From contig JABJEE010000108.1 in assembly GCA_018665005.1 (NCBI GenBank), positions 1 through 13,454 of the forward strand: 13,454 nucleotides of DNA. The letters run 5' to 3'. Made by a program: the position numbers and the translations under genes. The stretch is from Flavobacteriales bacterium (lineage in GTDB: Bacteria > Bacteroidota > Bacteroidia > Flavobacteriales_D > Crocinitomicaceae). This document shows positions 6,742 through 13,454 of the stretch, one piece after another; positions within the stretch are counted from its first letter, which is position 1; each line of letters begins with the position of its first letter. The notes beneath the pieces were generated by a model. It made no database searches. It was not told the DNA's origin and worked only from the letters and a program-made list of their open reading frames with translations.

Positions 6742-6978
6742 ATGTCAAGGATTTGTCAACTTACAGGAAAGTCAGTTATGGTTGGGAACAATGTTTCTCA
6801 TTCCAAAAGAAGGACTAAGCGTAGATTCTACCCAAATTTAGTAACTAAGAAATTTTATCTTCCAGAAGAGGATAAATTAATTACACTAAAGATATCTACT
6901 TCTGCCCTAAGAACCATTAATAAAAAGGGGATTTCGGCTTGTGTTAAAGAAGCTAGATTAAAAGGATATTTAAAGTAA
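6742..6978 (+). CDS. rpmB: Large-subunit ribosomal protein bL28
   Basis: This 78-residue basic protein has the bL28 signature at its N-terminus: CQLTGKSVMVGNNVSHSKRR (5-24), followed by TKRRFYPNLV and a C-terminal KISTSALRTINKKG segment. bL28 binds 23S rRNA in the large subunit. Only Cys5 and Cys66 are present, without the paired CxxC motifs of zinc-binding forms, so this is a zinc-independent version. It is the first gene of a three-gene operon with rpmG (25 bp downstream) and the DUF4295 gene. The ATG is fixed by the conserved start of the protein. A Bacteroidota-type promoter lies about 40 bp upstream. Confidence 0.97.
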   Translation: MSRICQLTGKSVMVGNNVSHSKRRTKRRFYPNLVTKKFYLPEEDKLITLKISTSALRTINKKGISACVKEARLKGYLK

Positions 6979-7003
6979 TTGTAGAAAGTTAAACTGAGCA
7001 CAA

Positions 7004-7189
7004 ATGGCAAAGAGTAAAGGAAATAGAGTTCAAGTAATTTTAGAGTGCACTGAGCACAAAGATTCAGGTCAACCTGGAACTTCTCGTTACATCACGACAA
7101 AAAACAGAAAGAACACACCAGATAGAATGGAGATTAAAAAATTCAATCCCATTCTTAAAAAGTATACTGTTCATAAAGAAATTAAATAA
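7004..7189 (+). CDS. rpmG: Large-subunit ribosomal protein bL33
   Basis: The 61-residue protein matches bL33: MAKSKGNRVQVILECTEH at the start, SRYITTKNRKNTPDRMEIKKFNP in the middle, and LKKYTVHKEIK at the end. It is part of the 50S subunit near the E site. It has a single cysteine (Cys15) rather than two CxxC pairs, so it is the zinc-free paralogue type, as is bL28 next to it. It sits 25 bp after rpmB and 8 bp before the DUF4295 gene, clearly in one operon. Confidence 0.97.
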   Translation: MAKSKGNRVQVILECTEHKDSGQPGTSRYITTKNRKNTPDRMEIKKFNPILKKYTVHKEIK

Positions 7190-7197
7190 GCTGAATT

Positions 7198-7353
7198 ATG
7201 GCAAAGAAAGTAGTAGCATCGTTACAGAAAGGTGGAGGTAAAGCCCACACAAAAGTGATCAAAATGATAAAATCCGATAAAAGTGGAGCATACTCTTTTA
7301 AGGAAGAAATCGTTCTCAACACGAAAGTTAAAGATTGGTTTAATAAAGGCTAG
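7198..7353 (+). CDS. DUF4295 small basic protein, probable Bacteroidota-specific ribosomal protein (bL38-like)
   Basis: A 51-codon gene opens with ATG at 7198 and closes with TAG at 7351-7353. The product begins MAKKVVASLQKGGGKAHTKV and ends KVKDWFNKG; it is strongly basic and rich in lysine and glycine, like an rRNA-binding extension. Sequence and position, directly after rpmB and rpmG and before ftsY, fit DUF4295, a small family confined to Bacteroidota. From memory, cryo-EM of the Flavobacterium johnsoniae ribosome found an extra large-subunit protein named bL38; I believe it belongs to this family, but that link should be checked. An 8-bp gap to rpmG implies co-transcription and probable translational coupling. 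An intrinsic terminator follows 24 bp after the stop codon. Confidence 0.88.
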   Translation: MAKKVVASLQKGGGKAHTKVIKMIKSDKSGAYSFKEEIVLNTKVKDWFNKG

Positions 7354-7377
7354 TCTCACAAAATATTTTAATTATTT

Positions 7378-7406
7378 AAAGCTTCCCCTGGAAGCTTTTA
7401 TTTTTT
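7378..7406 (+). terminator. Intrinsic terminator after the rpmB operon, abutting ftsY
   Basis: AAAGCTTCC (7378-7386) pairs perfectly with GGAAGCTTT (7390-7398) to give a 9-bp stem with a 3-nt loop. A T-rich tract, TATTTTTT, follows at 7399-7406. This is a standard rho-independent terminator for the rpmB-rpmG-DUF4295 transcript. The ftsY ATG is at 7413, only 6 bp after the T-tract, which leaves no room for a separate promoter between them. Confidence 0.85.
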
Positions 7407-7412
7407 GTAACA

Positions 7413-8363
7413 ATGGGTATTTTTGATTTCTTCTCCAAACAAAAAAAAGAGACTCTCGATGAGGGTCTTAAAAAGACTAAAGATTCTTTTTTAGGCAAAA
7501 TTGCCCGAGCAATTGTTGGTAAATCTAAAGTAGATGAAGAGGTTCTTGATAATCTCGAGGAAATCTTAATTACTTCTGACGTGGGCGTTGAAACCACACT
7601 TAAAATCATTGGAAAAATCGAAGCTCGTGTTAAAAAAGACAAAGTTCTTGGTACTGAAGAGTTAAATGGCATTCTTAAAGAAGAAATCGAAAACCTTTTA
7701 GAAGAAAGTTCATCAGGATCAAAGCCATTCGATTTAAAGTCAGAAAATAAGGATCCTTATGTAATTATGGTAGTCGGTGTAAATGGTGTCGGTAAAACGA
7801 CCACTATCGGAAAACTTGCTCATCAATTTAAAACTGCAGGTAGTAAGGTGATTCTTGGTGCATCTGATACATTTAGAGCTGCTGCGGTAGATCAACTTGT
7901 TATATGGTCCGAAAGAGTTGGAGTTCCTATTGTCCAACAAGGAATGGGTGCTGACCCCGCTAGTGTTGCATTTGATACGGTTCAATCGGCAAAGTCACAA
8001 AATGCTGATGTTGTAATTATAGATACAGCTGGACGACTTCACAACAAAGTAAATCTCATGAATGAGCTAAATAAAATAAAAAGGGTAATGGATAAAGTCA
8101 TTCCTGGTGCTCCACATGAAATACTCTTGGTTCTCGATGGTTCTACCGGACAAAATGCATTCGAACAAGCCAAGCAATTCTCGCAAGCTACAGATATTAA
8201 TGCCCTTGCTGTTACCAAGCTGGATGGCACAGCAAAAGGAGGAGTCGTCATTGGGATTTCTGACCAAATGAATATTCCTGTAAAGTATATCGGTGTGGGT
8301 GAAAAGATCGAAGACTTACAGCTTTTCGATAAAAAAACTTTTGTAGACTCTTTATTTAATTAA
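7413..8363 (+). CDS. ftsY: Signal recognition particle receptor FtsY (SRP GTPase)
   Basis: The 316-residue protein is an SRP-family GTPase that receives SRP-ribosome complexes at the inner membrane and drives membrane-protein targeting. The N domain is a helical bundle (about 1-100, MGIFDFFSKQKKE then LEEILITSDVGVETT). The G domain has the P-loop GVNGVGKTT (122-130), the SRP insertion-box motif DTFRAAAVDQL (152-162), DTAGR (204-208), TKLDGTAKGG (268-277) and the closing GVGEKIEDLQLF (294-305). The long acidic A domain of the E. coli protein is absent, as in many short FtsY forms; an amphipathic first helix may supply membrane contact. It follows the ribosomal operon, but a strong terminator lies directly before its ATG, so its expression depends on read-through or an unseen promoter. 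Its 3' end overlaps the convergent OsmC gene by 8 bp. Confidence 0.97.
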   Translation: MGIFDFFSKQKKETLDEGLKKTKDSFLGKIARAIVGKSKVDEEVLDNLEEILITSDVGVETTLKIIGKIEARVKKDKVLGTEELNGILKEEIENLLEESSSGSKPFDLKSENKDPYVIMVVGVNGVGKTTTIGKLAHQFKTAGSKVILGASDTFRAAAVDQLVIWSERVGVPIVQQGMGADPASVAFDTVQSAKSQNADVVIIDTAGRLHNKVNLMNELNKIKRVMDKVIPGAPHEILLVLDGSTGQNAFEQAKQFSQATDINALAVTKLDGTAKGGVVIGISDQMNIPVKYIGVGEKIEDLQLFDKKTFVDSLFN

Positions 8364-8769
8364 GAGGGTTCACTTCAAAAGTAATTTCGATATCGTCTTT
8401 TAAACAAGAACGAACGGAACAATATTTCTCCAAACTTAAACTTACTGCCCGATCGATTCTCTTTAAATCAATTTCTTTATCGATGTGTATGACAAAATGA
8501 ATCTTATCATACGGAGAAGGCACTCCCTCTTTTTTCGTAGTAATGGCCTCAACCCTGTACTCCTGAGGTGATATTTTTTGCTTTTTTAGGACGAGAATAA
8601 TGTCTATCGACATACATCCCATTAAGCTGCCCAATAAAACTTGCATAGGAGTCATTCCCTTATTTTGACCTTCTAGATCTGCCGAAGAGTCCATAATTAT
8701 GGCATTTCCATTTGAATCACTAAATTCAAAAACGTAAGGCGTAGCTATTCTTTTGATTTCCATTTTCAT
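8356..8769 (-). CDS. OsmC/Ohr-family protein
   Basis: The 137-residue product matches the OsmC/Ohr fold: a small N-terminal sheet, the central helix GMTPMQVLLGSLMGCMSIDIILVLKKQ with Cys52, and the C-terminal EKYCSVRSCL with Cys117. Cys52 and Cys117 are the two conserved thiols used by OsmC/Ohr proteins to reduce organic hydroperoxides. A further cysteine, Cys122, follows closely. The form is nearer to YhfA-like OsmC proteins than to true Ohr, so peroxidase activity is an inference. Translation may start at 8769 or at the second ATG two codons later (8763). Its stop lies inside the ftsY 3' end, on the opposite strand, overlapping by 8 bp. Confidence 0.88.
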   Translation of the reverse strand: MKMEIKRIATPYVFEFSDSNGNAIIMDSSADLEGQNKGMTPMQVLLGSLMGCMSIDIILVLKKQKISPQEYRVEAITTKKEGVPSPYDKIHFVIHIDKEIDLKRIDRAVSLSLEKYCSVRSCLKDDIEITFEVNPLN

Positions 8770-8804
8770 AATTCTGTATCACTAATTTTACACATATGTT
8801 CATT

Positions 8805-8812
8805 CAAATTTA
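8805..8812 (-). promoter_or_regulatory. Possible -7 element for the OsmC gene
   Basis: On the minus strand TAAATTTG (8812-8805) fits the Bacteroidota -7 consensus TAnnTTTG exactly, about 35 bp before the ATG. A TTTG lies 26 bp upstream of it, further than the usual 19-21 bp, so the -33 part is poor. It sits in the 111-bp divergent gap shared with the TonB-dependent receptor gene. Confidence 0.32.
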
Positions 8813-8851
8813 GTAATTATGATTTCAGTCTTTAATCTCAAAACATTTCAC

Positions 8852-8859
8852 TAACTTCG
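8852..8859 (+). promoter_or_regulatory. Possible -7 element for the TonB-dependent receptor operon
   Basis: TAACTTCG at 8852-8859 differs from TAnnTTTG at one position and lies 21 bp before the receptor ATG. No TTTG is found at the expected distance; TTTA at 8831-8834 is the closest candidate, with 17 bp spacing. Assigned by eye with low certainty. Confidence 0.28.
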
Positions 8860-8880
8860 GCAACTGTTATTAATACGCCT

Positions 8881-11220
8881 ATGAAACCACTTTTGTTCTT
8901 CTTTATTTTTCTTTTTTTGGGAAATGTATCATTCGCCCAAAATCTTACGGTAAGAGGGTTTGTTTACGATCAATCCAATGGGGAACCAATGGCATATGAA
9001 AAAGTGAAAATCCTCAAATTAGACAGTTCAATAACTGCAGGAGCGATTACCGATCTTAACGGTTTTTTTCAAATACCAAAACTAAAAAGAGACAAGTACA
9101 TACTCAAGATTTCTAATCAGAAATACGAAACGTCATATAAGAATATCGATTTTAACAATGGCAAGAGCATTATTGATGTCAAATTTGAACTTCGCATTTC
9201 TGAAGGGGTTCAAGAATTTGATGAAGTAAGAGTTTCTGCTGAAAGTAGAACCAAAAGAACTCAAATTGAAATATCCAAACTAAAATTAAGTAAAGAGGGA
9301 TTAGAACGAATTCCCAGCTATGGAGCAGAGAATGATATTGTTGGTGCTTTTTCAGTTACCCCTGGAGTAATTACAACGGGAGATCAAGGTGGTCAGCTAT
9401 ATGTACGTGGAGGAACACCCATTCAAAATAAAATTCTTCTCGATGGAATGACCATTTATAATCCATTTCACTCAATTGGATTTTTCTCCATTTTTGAAAC
9501 AGAACTTGTCAAAAACGTAGACATTTATACAGGTGGTTTTGAGGCCAAGTACGGTGGACGAATTTCATCTGTTATGGACATCACTTATCGAGATGGGAAC
9601 AGGAAAAATTTTGCGGGTAAAGTATCTGCTTCACCATTTCTAGCCAAACTCGTTTTAGAAGGCCCGATGGGTAAAAAAAATGGTGATTCCCCAAGAGCTG
9701 GATCCTACATCTTTTCTGCAAAACACAGTTTGCTTGACTACACCTCAAGAAGTCTTTACCCGGATGTAAATGATGGCAATGGACTTCCTTTCAATTTTAC
9801 TGATTTATATGGTAAGATGACCTTCTCTGGTAATGGTGGCTCTAAATTTAGCGCATTTGCTTTTCACAATATGGACAGTGTTAACTATTCTATTGCTGAC
9901 TTGAATTGGCAATCCTCGGGAGGTGGTATTAACTTTTTGCTTGTGCCTAGTAGCTCTCCTATCTTTATTAGAGGTCATGTGAACGGTAGTGTATTTGAAA
10001 CGACCTTTACCGAAGAGGCTCAAGCCCCAAGAACTTCAAGTATTGGTGGATTTGATTTGGGATTTGACTTTAGCTACTTCCTTAAAAACGAAGGCGAAAT
10101 GAACTATGGATTCAACATCAACGGATTCAATACAAGATATACAACTTACAATCTTGCTCAACGAATCATTGAAGATGAAAATTTCACAACAGAAATAGGT
10201 GGGTATTACAACTATAGACGAGTAGGAAATCGATGGGTGTTGCAAATTGGAATAAGGGCTCAGGTATACGCATCATTGAATACGATATCTCCTGAACCGA
10301 GAATTGGTGCCAAGTACAATGCGACTGAAAAATTGAGATATAAGTTTTCCGGTGGCCGATTCTCTCAAAACTTCACCTCTGCTTCCTCTGACAAGGACAT
10401 TGTAAATCTATTCAATGGACTATTAAGTGCCCCGACTAATGTTCAAGACGAGTTTGTAAATGAATTCCAACAAACAAGAAAAATAAGAAATGGTCTACAA
10501 TACGCTTGGCATGCTATCGCGGGTATTGAATATGATTTGGGCAAACACATTGAAGTAAATATTGAGGGATATTACAAATACTTTTCTCAACTCAGTAATA
10601 TTAATCAGAATAAGCTTTATGCTGATATTGCGGAGTTTGACGATATAGATGATGTATTTAAAAAGGATTTTATTATTGAGTCTGGACAATCTTATGGGGT
10701 AGACTTGTTATTAAAATATTCAAAAAACAGATTGTTCTTGTGGGGAGTTTATTCCTACGGTTACAACACCCGATGGGATGGTTTTATTGAATATTTCCCA
10801 ATATTTGATAGACGACACAACATCAACTTGGTGGGGTCATATAGCTTTGGACAGAATAAAGATATTGAATTGAATATTCGTTGGAACTTAGGATCTGGAC
10901 TACCCTTTACCCCTACTGCTGGATTTTTTGAATTAGAACCATTTAACAATGGAGTAACATCAGATTATGTTACCAATAACAGCAATTCAGTTTACACGTT
11001 ATTGGGCGAGTTTAATAGTGAACGATTGCCTTTTTACCACCGTTTAGACATTACCCTCAAAAAGCAGTTCTCGTTTAAAAACAAAACAAAAATGGAAATC
11101 GTTGCAAGTGTAACCAATGCCTACGATCGCAACAATATCTTTTATGTTAATCGAGTAACAAACAAAGAGATATACCAATTCCCTCTTCTTCCGAGTTTTG
11201 GTATGAGTTATAAATTCTAA
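8881..11220 (+). CDS. TonB-dependent outer-membrane receptor with carboxypeptidase-regulatory-like N-terminal domain
   Basis: The 779-residue protein starts with a signal peptide (MKPLLFFFIFLFLGNVSFAQ). Residues 22-107 are a carboxypeptidase-regulatory-like beta domain (VRGFVYDQSNGEPMAYEKV, TDLNGFFQIPKL). The plug follows at about 125-240, with LYVRGGTPIQNKILLDGMTI, NPFHSIGFFSIFETELVKNVDIYTGGF and AKYGGRISSVMDI. The rest reads as a 22-strand-type barrel with alternating aromatic residues and ends in SFGMSYKF, the terminal Phe expected for outer-membrane insertion. Such receptors import siderophores, metal chelates, vitamins or glycans with TonB energy. No SusD-like partner follows, so this is not a standard SusCD glycan pair. 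The next gene starts 2 bp after the stop, implying an operon with DUF1015 and yggS. The substrate cannot be inferred from sequence. Confidence 0.93.
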   Translation: MKPLLFFFIFLFLGNVSFAQNLTVRGFVYDQSNGEPMAYEKVKILKLDSSITAGAITDLNGFFQIPKLKRDKYILKISNQKYETSYKNIDFNNGKSIIDVKFELRISEGVQEFDEVRVSAESRTKRTQIEISKLKLSKEGLERIPSYGAENDIVGAFSVTPGVITTGDQGGQLYVRGGTPIQNKILLDGMTIYNPFHSIGFFSIFETELVKNVDIYTGGFEAKYGGRISSVMDITYRDGNRKNFAGKVSASPFLAKLVLEGPMGKKNGDSPRAGSYIFSAKHSLLDYTSRSLYPDVNDGNGLPFNFTDLYGKMTFSGNGGSKFSAFAFHNMDSVNYSIADLNWQSSGGGINFLLVPSSSPIFIRGHVNGSVFETTFTEEAQAPRTSSIGGFDLGFDFSYFLKNEGEMNYGFNINGFNTRYTTYNLAQRIIEDENFTTEIGGYYNYRRVGNRWVLQIGIRAQVYASLNTISPEPRIGAKYNATEKLRYKFSGGRFSQNFTSASSDKDIVNLFNGLLSAPTNVQDEFVNEFQQTRKIRNGLQYAWHAIAGIEYDLGKHIEVNIEGYYKYFSQLSNINQNKLYADIAEFDDIDDVFKKDFIIESGQSYGVDLLLKYSKNRLFLWGVYSYGYNTRWDGFIEYFPIFDRRHNINLVGSYSFGQNKDIELNIRWNLGSGLPFTPTAGFFELEPFNNGVTSDYVTNNSNSVYTLLGEFNSERLPFYHRLDITLKKQFSFKNKTKMEIVASVTNAYDRNNIFYVNRVTNKEIYQFPLLPSFGMSYKF

Positions 11221-11222
11221 TT

Positions 11223-12446
11223 ATGGCGGACATTGCACGATTTAAAGCAATCAGACCTATTCGAGACAAAGTGCATCTCGTTGCTACCAGACCTTATTAT
11301 TCCTACAAGAAAAACGTGCTTAAGGCGAAGCTTCAAGATAATCCCTTTACTTTTTTAAGAATAATAAATCCAGAGTTTAATAGCACCGTTAAAACAAAAG
11401 TAAATTCAGATGGTAGATTCAAATTGGTAAACGAACAATATCATGAATTTATTGAGAAAAACATTCTCATTCAAGATGAACAACCAAAGCTCTATTTATA
11501 CAGACAATCAAAAGGCAATACTTCATCTGTAGGAGTGATTGGTGGTGCGAGTGTTCAAGAATACCTCAACGATGATATAAAAAAGCACGAAGCTACACTC
11601 ACTTCTCGAGAAGAAATATTTACCAGGTACCTAGATATCGTTGGGTATAATGCCGAACCTGTTCTCATTTCTTACAAAGGAAATTTGGATATCAATAACT
11701 TTATCTCCAGTCTGGTAGACTCAAGACCAGAATATGAGTTTAGTACCACTGACTTAATCAAACATGAACTTTGGATATTAGAAGATGATGACGCAGATCA
11801 GTTTGAAAAACTTTTCAAACAAATCCCTTGTACTTACATCGCTGATGGACATCACCGTTCCGCATCATCTGCTCGTTTATTTGAAAGCGGAAAAAACAAT
11901 TCTCTGAATGCCCGATATTTCCTTTCTTATTTTGTTGAACAAGACCAGCTTCAAATTCTTGAATTTAATAGATTGGTTAAATCTCTTAACGGTATTACCA
12001 AAAATGAGTTTGTACAGCAAATCAATAAAATTGGCGCGCTACAAAAGCTAGGAGAGATTCGAAAGCCACGTCGTCAAAACACAATCCATTTTTACATTGA
12101 TGATGATTGGTTCGAGCTAGACATTTCGCCTGAGCTAATTGATGACTCAAAACCAGTTAACAGTCTAGACTCAAAGCTTTTGACTAGCTTAATTCTGGAC
12201 CCAATCCTTGGTATTAAGGATCTAAAAACGAGTGATCAAGTAGATTTTCTTCCAGGAATTTTTTCAATTGAAGAGTTCCATGAATACGGTCTCAAAAACA
12301 AATTTCAACTCGGGTTTGTATTATTTCCAACAACTATTGATCAAATCAAATTGGTCGCAGACCACGGTTTAAACATGCCACCAAAATCAACATGGATTGA
12401 ACCGAAATTGAGAAGCGGATTAACCATTTATAACCTAAAAGAATGA
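11223..12446 (+). CDS. DUF1015-family protein
   Basis: The 407-residue soluble protein carries the DUF1015 hallmarks: RPIRDKVHLVATRPYYSY near the start (11-28), LQDNPFTFLRIINPEF (37-52), ADGHHRSASSARL (207-219) with a possible catalytic or metal-binding His210-His211 pair, and the C-terminal MPPKSTWIEPKLRSGLTIY (385-403). No signal peptide is seen, so it should be cytoplasmic. The biochemical function of the family is not established to my knowledge; in other genomes it often lies beside serine-biosynthesis genes (serC, serA), which are not seen here. It begins 2 bp after the receptor stop and its TGA overlaps the yggS ATG in an ATGA arrangement, so translation of the two is probably coupled. 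Pairing with a PLP-homeostasis gene may hint at an amino-acid or PLP link, but that is inference. Confidence 0.9.
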   Translation: MADIARFKAIRPIRDKVHLVATRPYYSYKKNVLKAKLQDNPFTFLRIINPEFNSTVKTKVNSDGRFKLVNEQYHEFIEKNILIQDEQPKLYLYRQSKGNTSSVGVIGGASVQEYLNDDIKKHEATLTSREEIFTRYLDIVGYNAEPVLISYKGNLDINNFISSLVDSRPEYEFSTTDLIKHELWILEDDDADQFEKLFKQIPCTYIADGHHRSASSARLFESGKNNSLNARYFLSYFVEQDQLQILEFNRLVKSLNGITKNEFVQQINKIGALQKLGEIRKPRRQNTIHFYIDDDWFELDISPELIDDSKPVNSLDSKLLTSLILDPILGIKDLKTSDQVDFLPGIFSIEEFHEYGLKNKFQLGFVLFPTTIDQIKLVADHGLNMPPKSTWIEPKLRSGLTIYNLKE

Positions 12447-13114
12447 TTGCTGAAAACCTTTCTTTGCTCTCAAAAAAAATACCATCTAACATTCAACTCG
12501 TAGCCGTTTCAAAAACAAAACCGAATGAGTTATTGATGCAAGCTTATGACCATGGGCAAAGGCATCTCGGTGAAAATAAGGTTCAAGAGTTGGTATCTAA
12601 GCATGAATCTCTACCAAAAGATATTAATTGGCATTTTATTGGTCACCTTCAACGAAACAAGGTGAAATATATAGCAGGGTTTGTGCATTTGATTCATGGA
12701 GTTGAAAGCCTCAAATTACTCAAGGAGATTGATAAGCAAGGGCAAAAAAATAATCGAATCATAAATGTTCTATTACAATTTCATATTGCGGAGGAAACTT
12801 CCAAATTTGGCCTAAACCTGCTGGAAGCTCAGCAATTGCTTATAGATGAAGCTTACCTTGGCTTTAGTAACATCTGTATATCCGGTGTAATGGGAATGGC
12901 GACATTTACAGATAATACTGAACAAGTCAGAAATGAATTCAGGACATTGAAAAGTATTTACAATGACCTCAAAATGTCATTTTTTAAAGACTCCAATGAC
13001 TTCAAGGTTATTTCTATGGGTATGAGTGGAGACTACGAAATAGCTATAGAAGAAGGCAGTACATTAATCAGGGTTGGGAGTAGCATCTTCGGTGCAAGAG
13101 ACACCCCTATTTGA
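12443..13114 (+). CDS. yggS: YggS/PLPBP pyridoxal-phosphate homeostasis protein
   Basis: The 223-residue protein has the YggS/PROSC length and motifs: VAVSKTKP with Lys24 as the PLP-binding lysine, GENKVQEL (43-50), WHFIGHLQRNKVKYI (63-77), GVMGMAT (about 148-154), SMGMSGDYEIAIEEGST and RVGSSIFG near the end. It is a single-domain PLP-binding barrel in the cytoplasm with no known catalytic reaction; it buffers PLP and affects amino-acid metabolism. GENKVQ has Lys where Tyr is common. The ATG overlaps the TGA of the DUF1015 gene by 4 bp. The 3' end overlaps the convergent M16 peptidase gene by 8 bp. No terminator hairpin is visible at this junction. Confidence 0.95.
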   Translation: MIAENLSLLSKKIPSNIQLVAVSKTKPNELLMQAYDHGQRHLGENKVQELVSKHESLPKDINWHFIGHLQRNKVKYIAGFVHLIHGVESLKLLKEIDKQGQKNNRIINVLLQFHIAEETSKFGLNLLEAQQLLIDEAYLGFSNICISGVMGMATFTDNTEQVRNEFRTLKSIYNDLKMSFFKDSNDFKVISMGMSGDYEIAIEEGSTLIRVGSSIFGARDTPI

Positions 13115-13454
13115 TGTCGAACTCCAATATTGAAACTTGAGAGGGATCCATATACTTCTCTGCAAGGGACTTCAATTGTTCAGCACTTATACCGTCTATG
13201 CTGTTATGGATTTGTTGAATGGTATCAATTTGACCAAATGCCAAAAAACTCTTACCAAAACCATGCATCAAGCCTGAGTTACTATCCATACTCAATGCCA
13301 TTTGACCTTTAATCTGCTGTTTTGCTTTTTTAAGTTTGGCATTTGAAATGGTCGTTTTTTGCATTTTTTGAAGCTCTTTTTTAATTAAAGCAATAGCCTT
13401 TCTAAGGTTTTTTGATTCTGACCCAACATAAACCTGCCAAAAACCGATATCAGC
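13107..13454 (-). CDS. M16-family (pitrilysin/insulinase-like) metallopeptidase, C-terminal fragment
   Basis: The frame is open from the right edge and ends in TAG at 13109-13107, so only the last 115 codons are present. The visible part reads DIGFWQVYVGSESKNLRKAI, then ELQKMQKTTISNAKLKKAKQ, GQMALSMDSNSGLMHGFGKSF and ISAEQLKSLAEKYMDPSQ. This is the closing section of the non-catalytic second half of an M16 peptidase. The HxxEH zinc motif would be in the N-terminal half, outside the window, so activity cannot be judged. The methionine at 13364 is internal: the same frame continues with family-like sequence upstream of it. It converges on yggS with an 8-bp overlap. Confidence 0.85.
   Translation of the reverse strand, partial: ADIGFWQVYVGSESKNLRKAIALIKKELQKMQKTTISNAKLKKAKQQIKGQMALSMDSNSGLMHGFGKSFLAFGQIDTIQQIHNSIDGISAEQLKSLAEKYMDPSQVSILEFDIK

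Noticed and set aside
7398..7407. TTATTTTTTG before ftsY as a -7 element
   Set aside because: The spacing within the motif is off by one base, no -33 element lies about 20 bp upstream, and the bases are better explained as the terminator T-tract.
7376..7672. Minus-strand ORFs opposite ftsY, and similar ones opposite the TonB-dependent receptor gene
   Set aside because: They overlap well-supported conserved genes in full, have no recognisable domains, and look like out-of-phase reflections of coding sequence.
13130..13312. A 60-codon plus-strand ORF near the right end
   Set aside because: It is opposite the M16 peptidase frame, which matches the family throughout and continues to the window edge.
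13107..13364. An 85-residue stand-alone gene starting at the ATG at 13364
   Set aside because: The frame stays open beyond this ATG to the window edge and the upstream residues match the M16 C-terminal domain, so this methionine is internal to a larger gene.

Overview
The window looks like a chromosome segment of a member of the Bacteroidota, most likely Flavobacteriales. The signs are an AT-rich composition, a type IX secretion (T9SS) C-terminal sorting tail, a TonB-dependent receptor with a carboxypeptidase-regulatory-like N-terminal domain, the rpmB-rpmG-DUF4295-ftsY gene order, Bacteroidota-type promoter motifs (TTTG, about 20 bp, TAnnTTTG), and few Shine-Dalgarno-like leaders. Genus cannot be read from the sequence. 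It is mostly tightly packed core genome. I see no insertion sequences, CRISPR arrays, tRNAs, rRNAs or phage genes, and no gene-free stretch longer than about 120 bp.

Layout: (1) 1-334, minus: 5' part of an exported plastocyanin-like cupredoxin that runs off the left edge. (2) 431-3225, plus: two adjacent alkaline-phosphatase-superfamily phosphodiesterases. The first is a predicted lipoprotein. The second carries a LamG-like domain nested inside its catalytic fold and ends in a T9SS sorting domain. (3) 3253-5714, minus: aroQ, an exported von Willebrand A-domain protein and a ZIP-family metal transporter, all co-directional. (4) 5718-6620, plus: xerD, whose GTG start lies 3 bp from the aroQ start. 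(5) 6742-7353, plus: ribosomal operon rpmB-rpmG-DUF4295, with a recognisable promoter in front and a strong intrinsic terminator behind. (6) 7413-8363, plus: ftsY, starting immediately after that terminator. (7) 8356-8769, minus: an OsmC-family protein, convergent and overlapping with ftsY. (8) 8881-13114, plus: a probable three-gene operon of a TonB-dependent receptor, a DUF1015 protein and the PLP-homeostasis protein YggS, with a 2-bp gap and a 4-bp overlap. (9) 13107-13454, minus: 3' part of an M16 zinc-peptidase-family gene, open at the right edge.

How the genes relate: the rpmB cluster and ftsY tie ribosome parts to the signal-recognition-particle receptor. xerD acts in chromosome dimer resolution and aroQ in the shikimate pathway. 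The envelope genes (cupredoxin, two phosphodiesterases, VWA protein, ZIP transporter, TonB-dependent receptor) suggest handling of phosphorus compounds and metals at the cell surface, but nothing links them firmly into one system. I do not see a convincing new multi-gene system. The most unusual items are the domain nested in the second phosphodiesterase, the terminator hairpin abutting the ftsY start codon, and the head-to-head aroQ/xerD arrangement.
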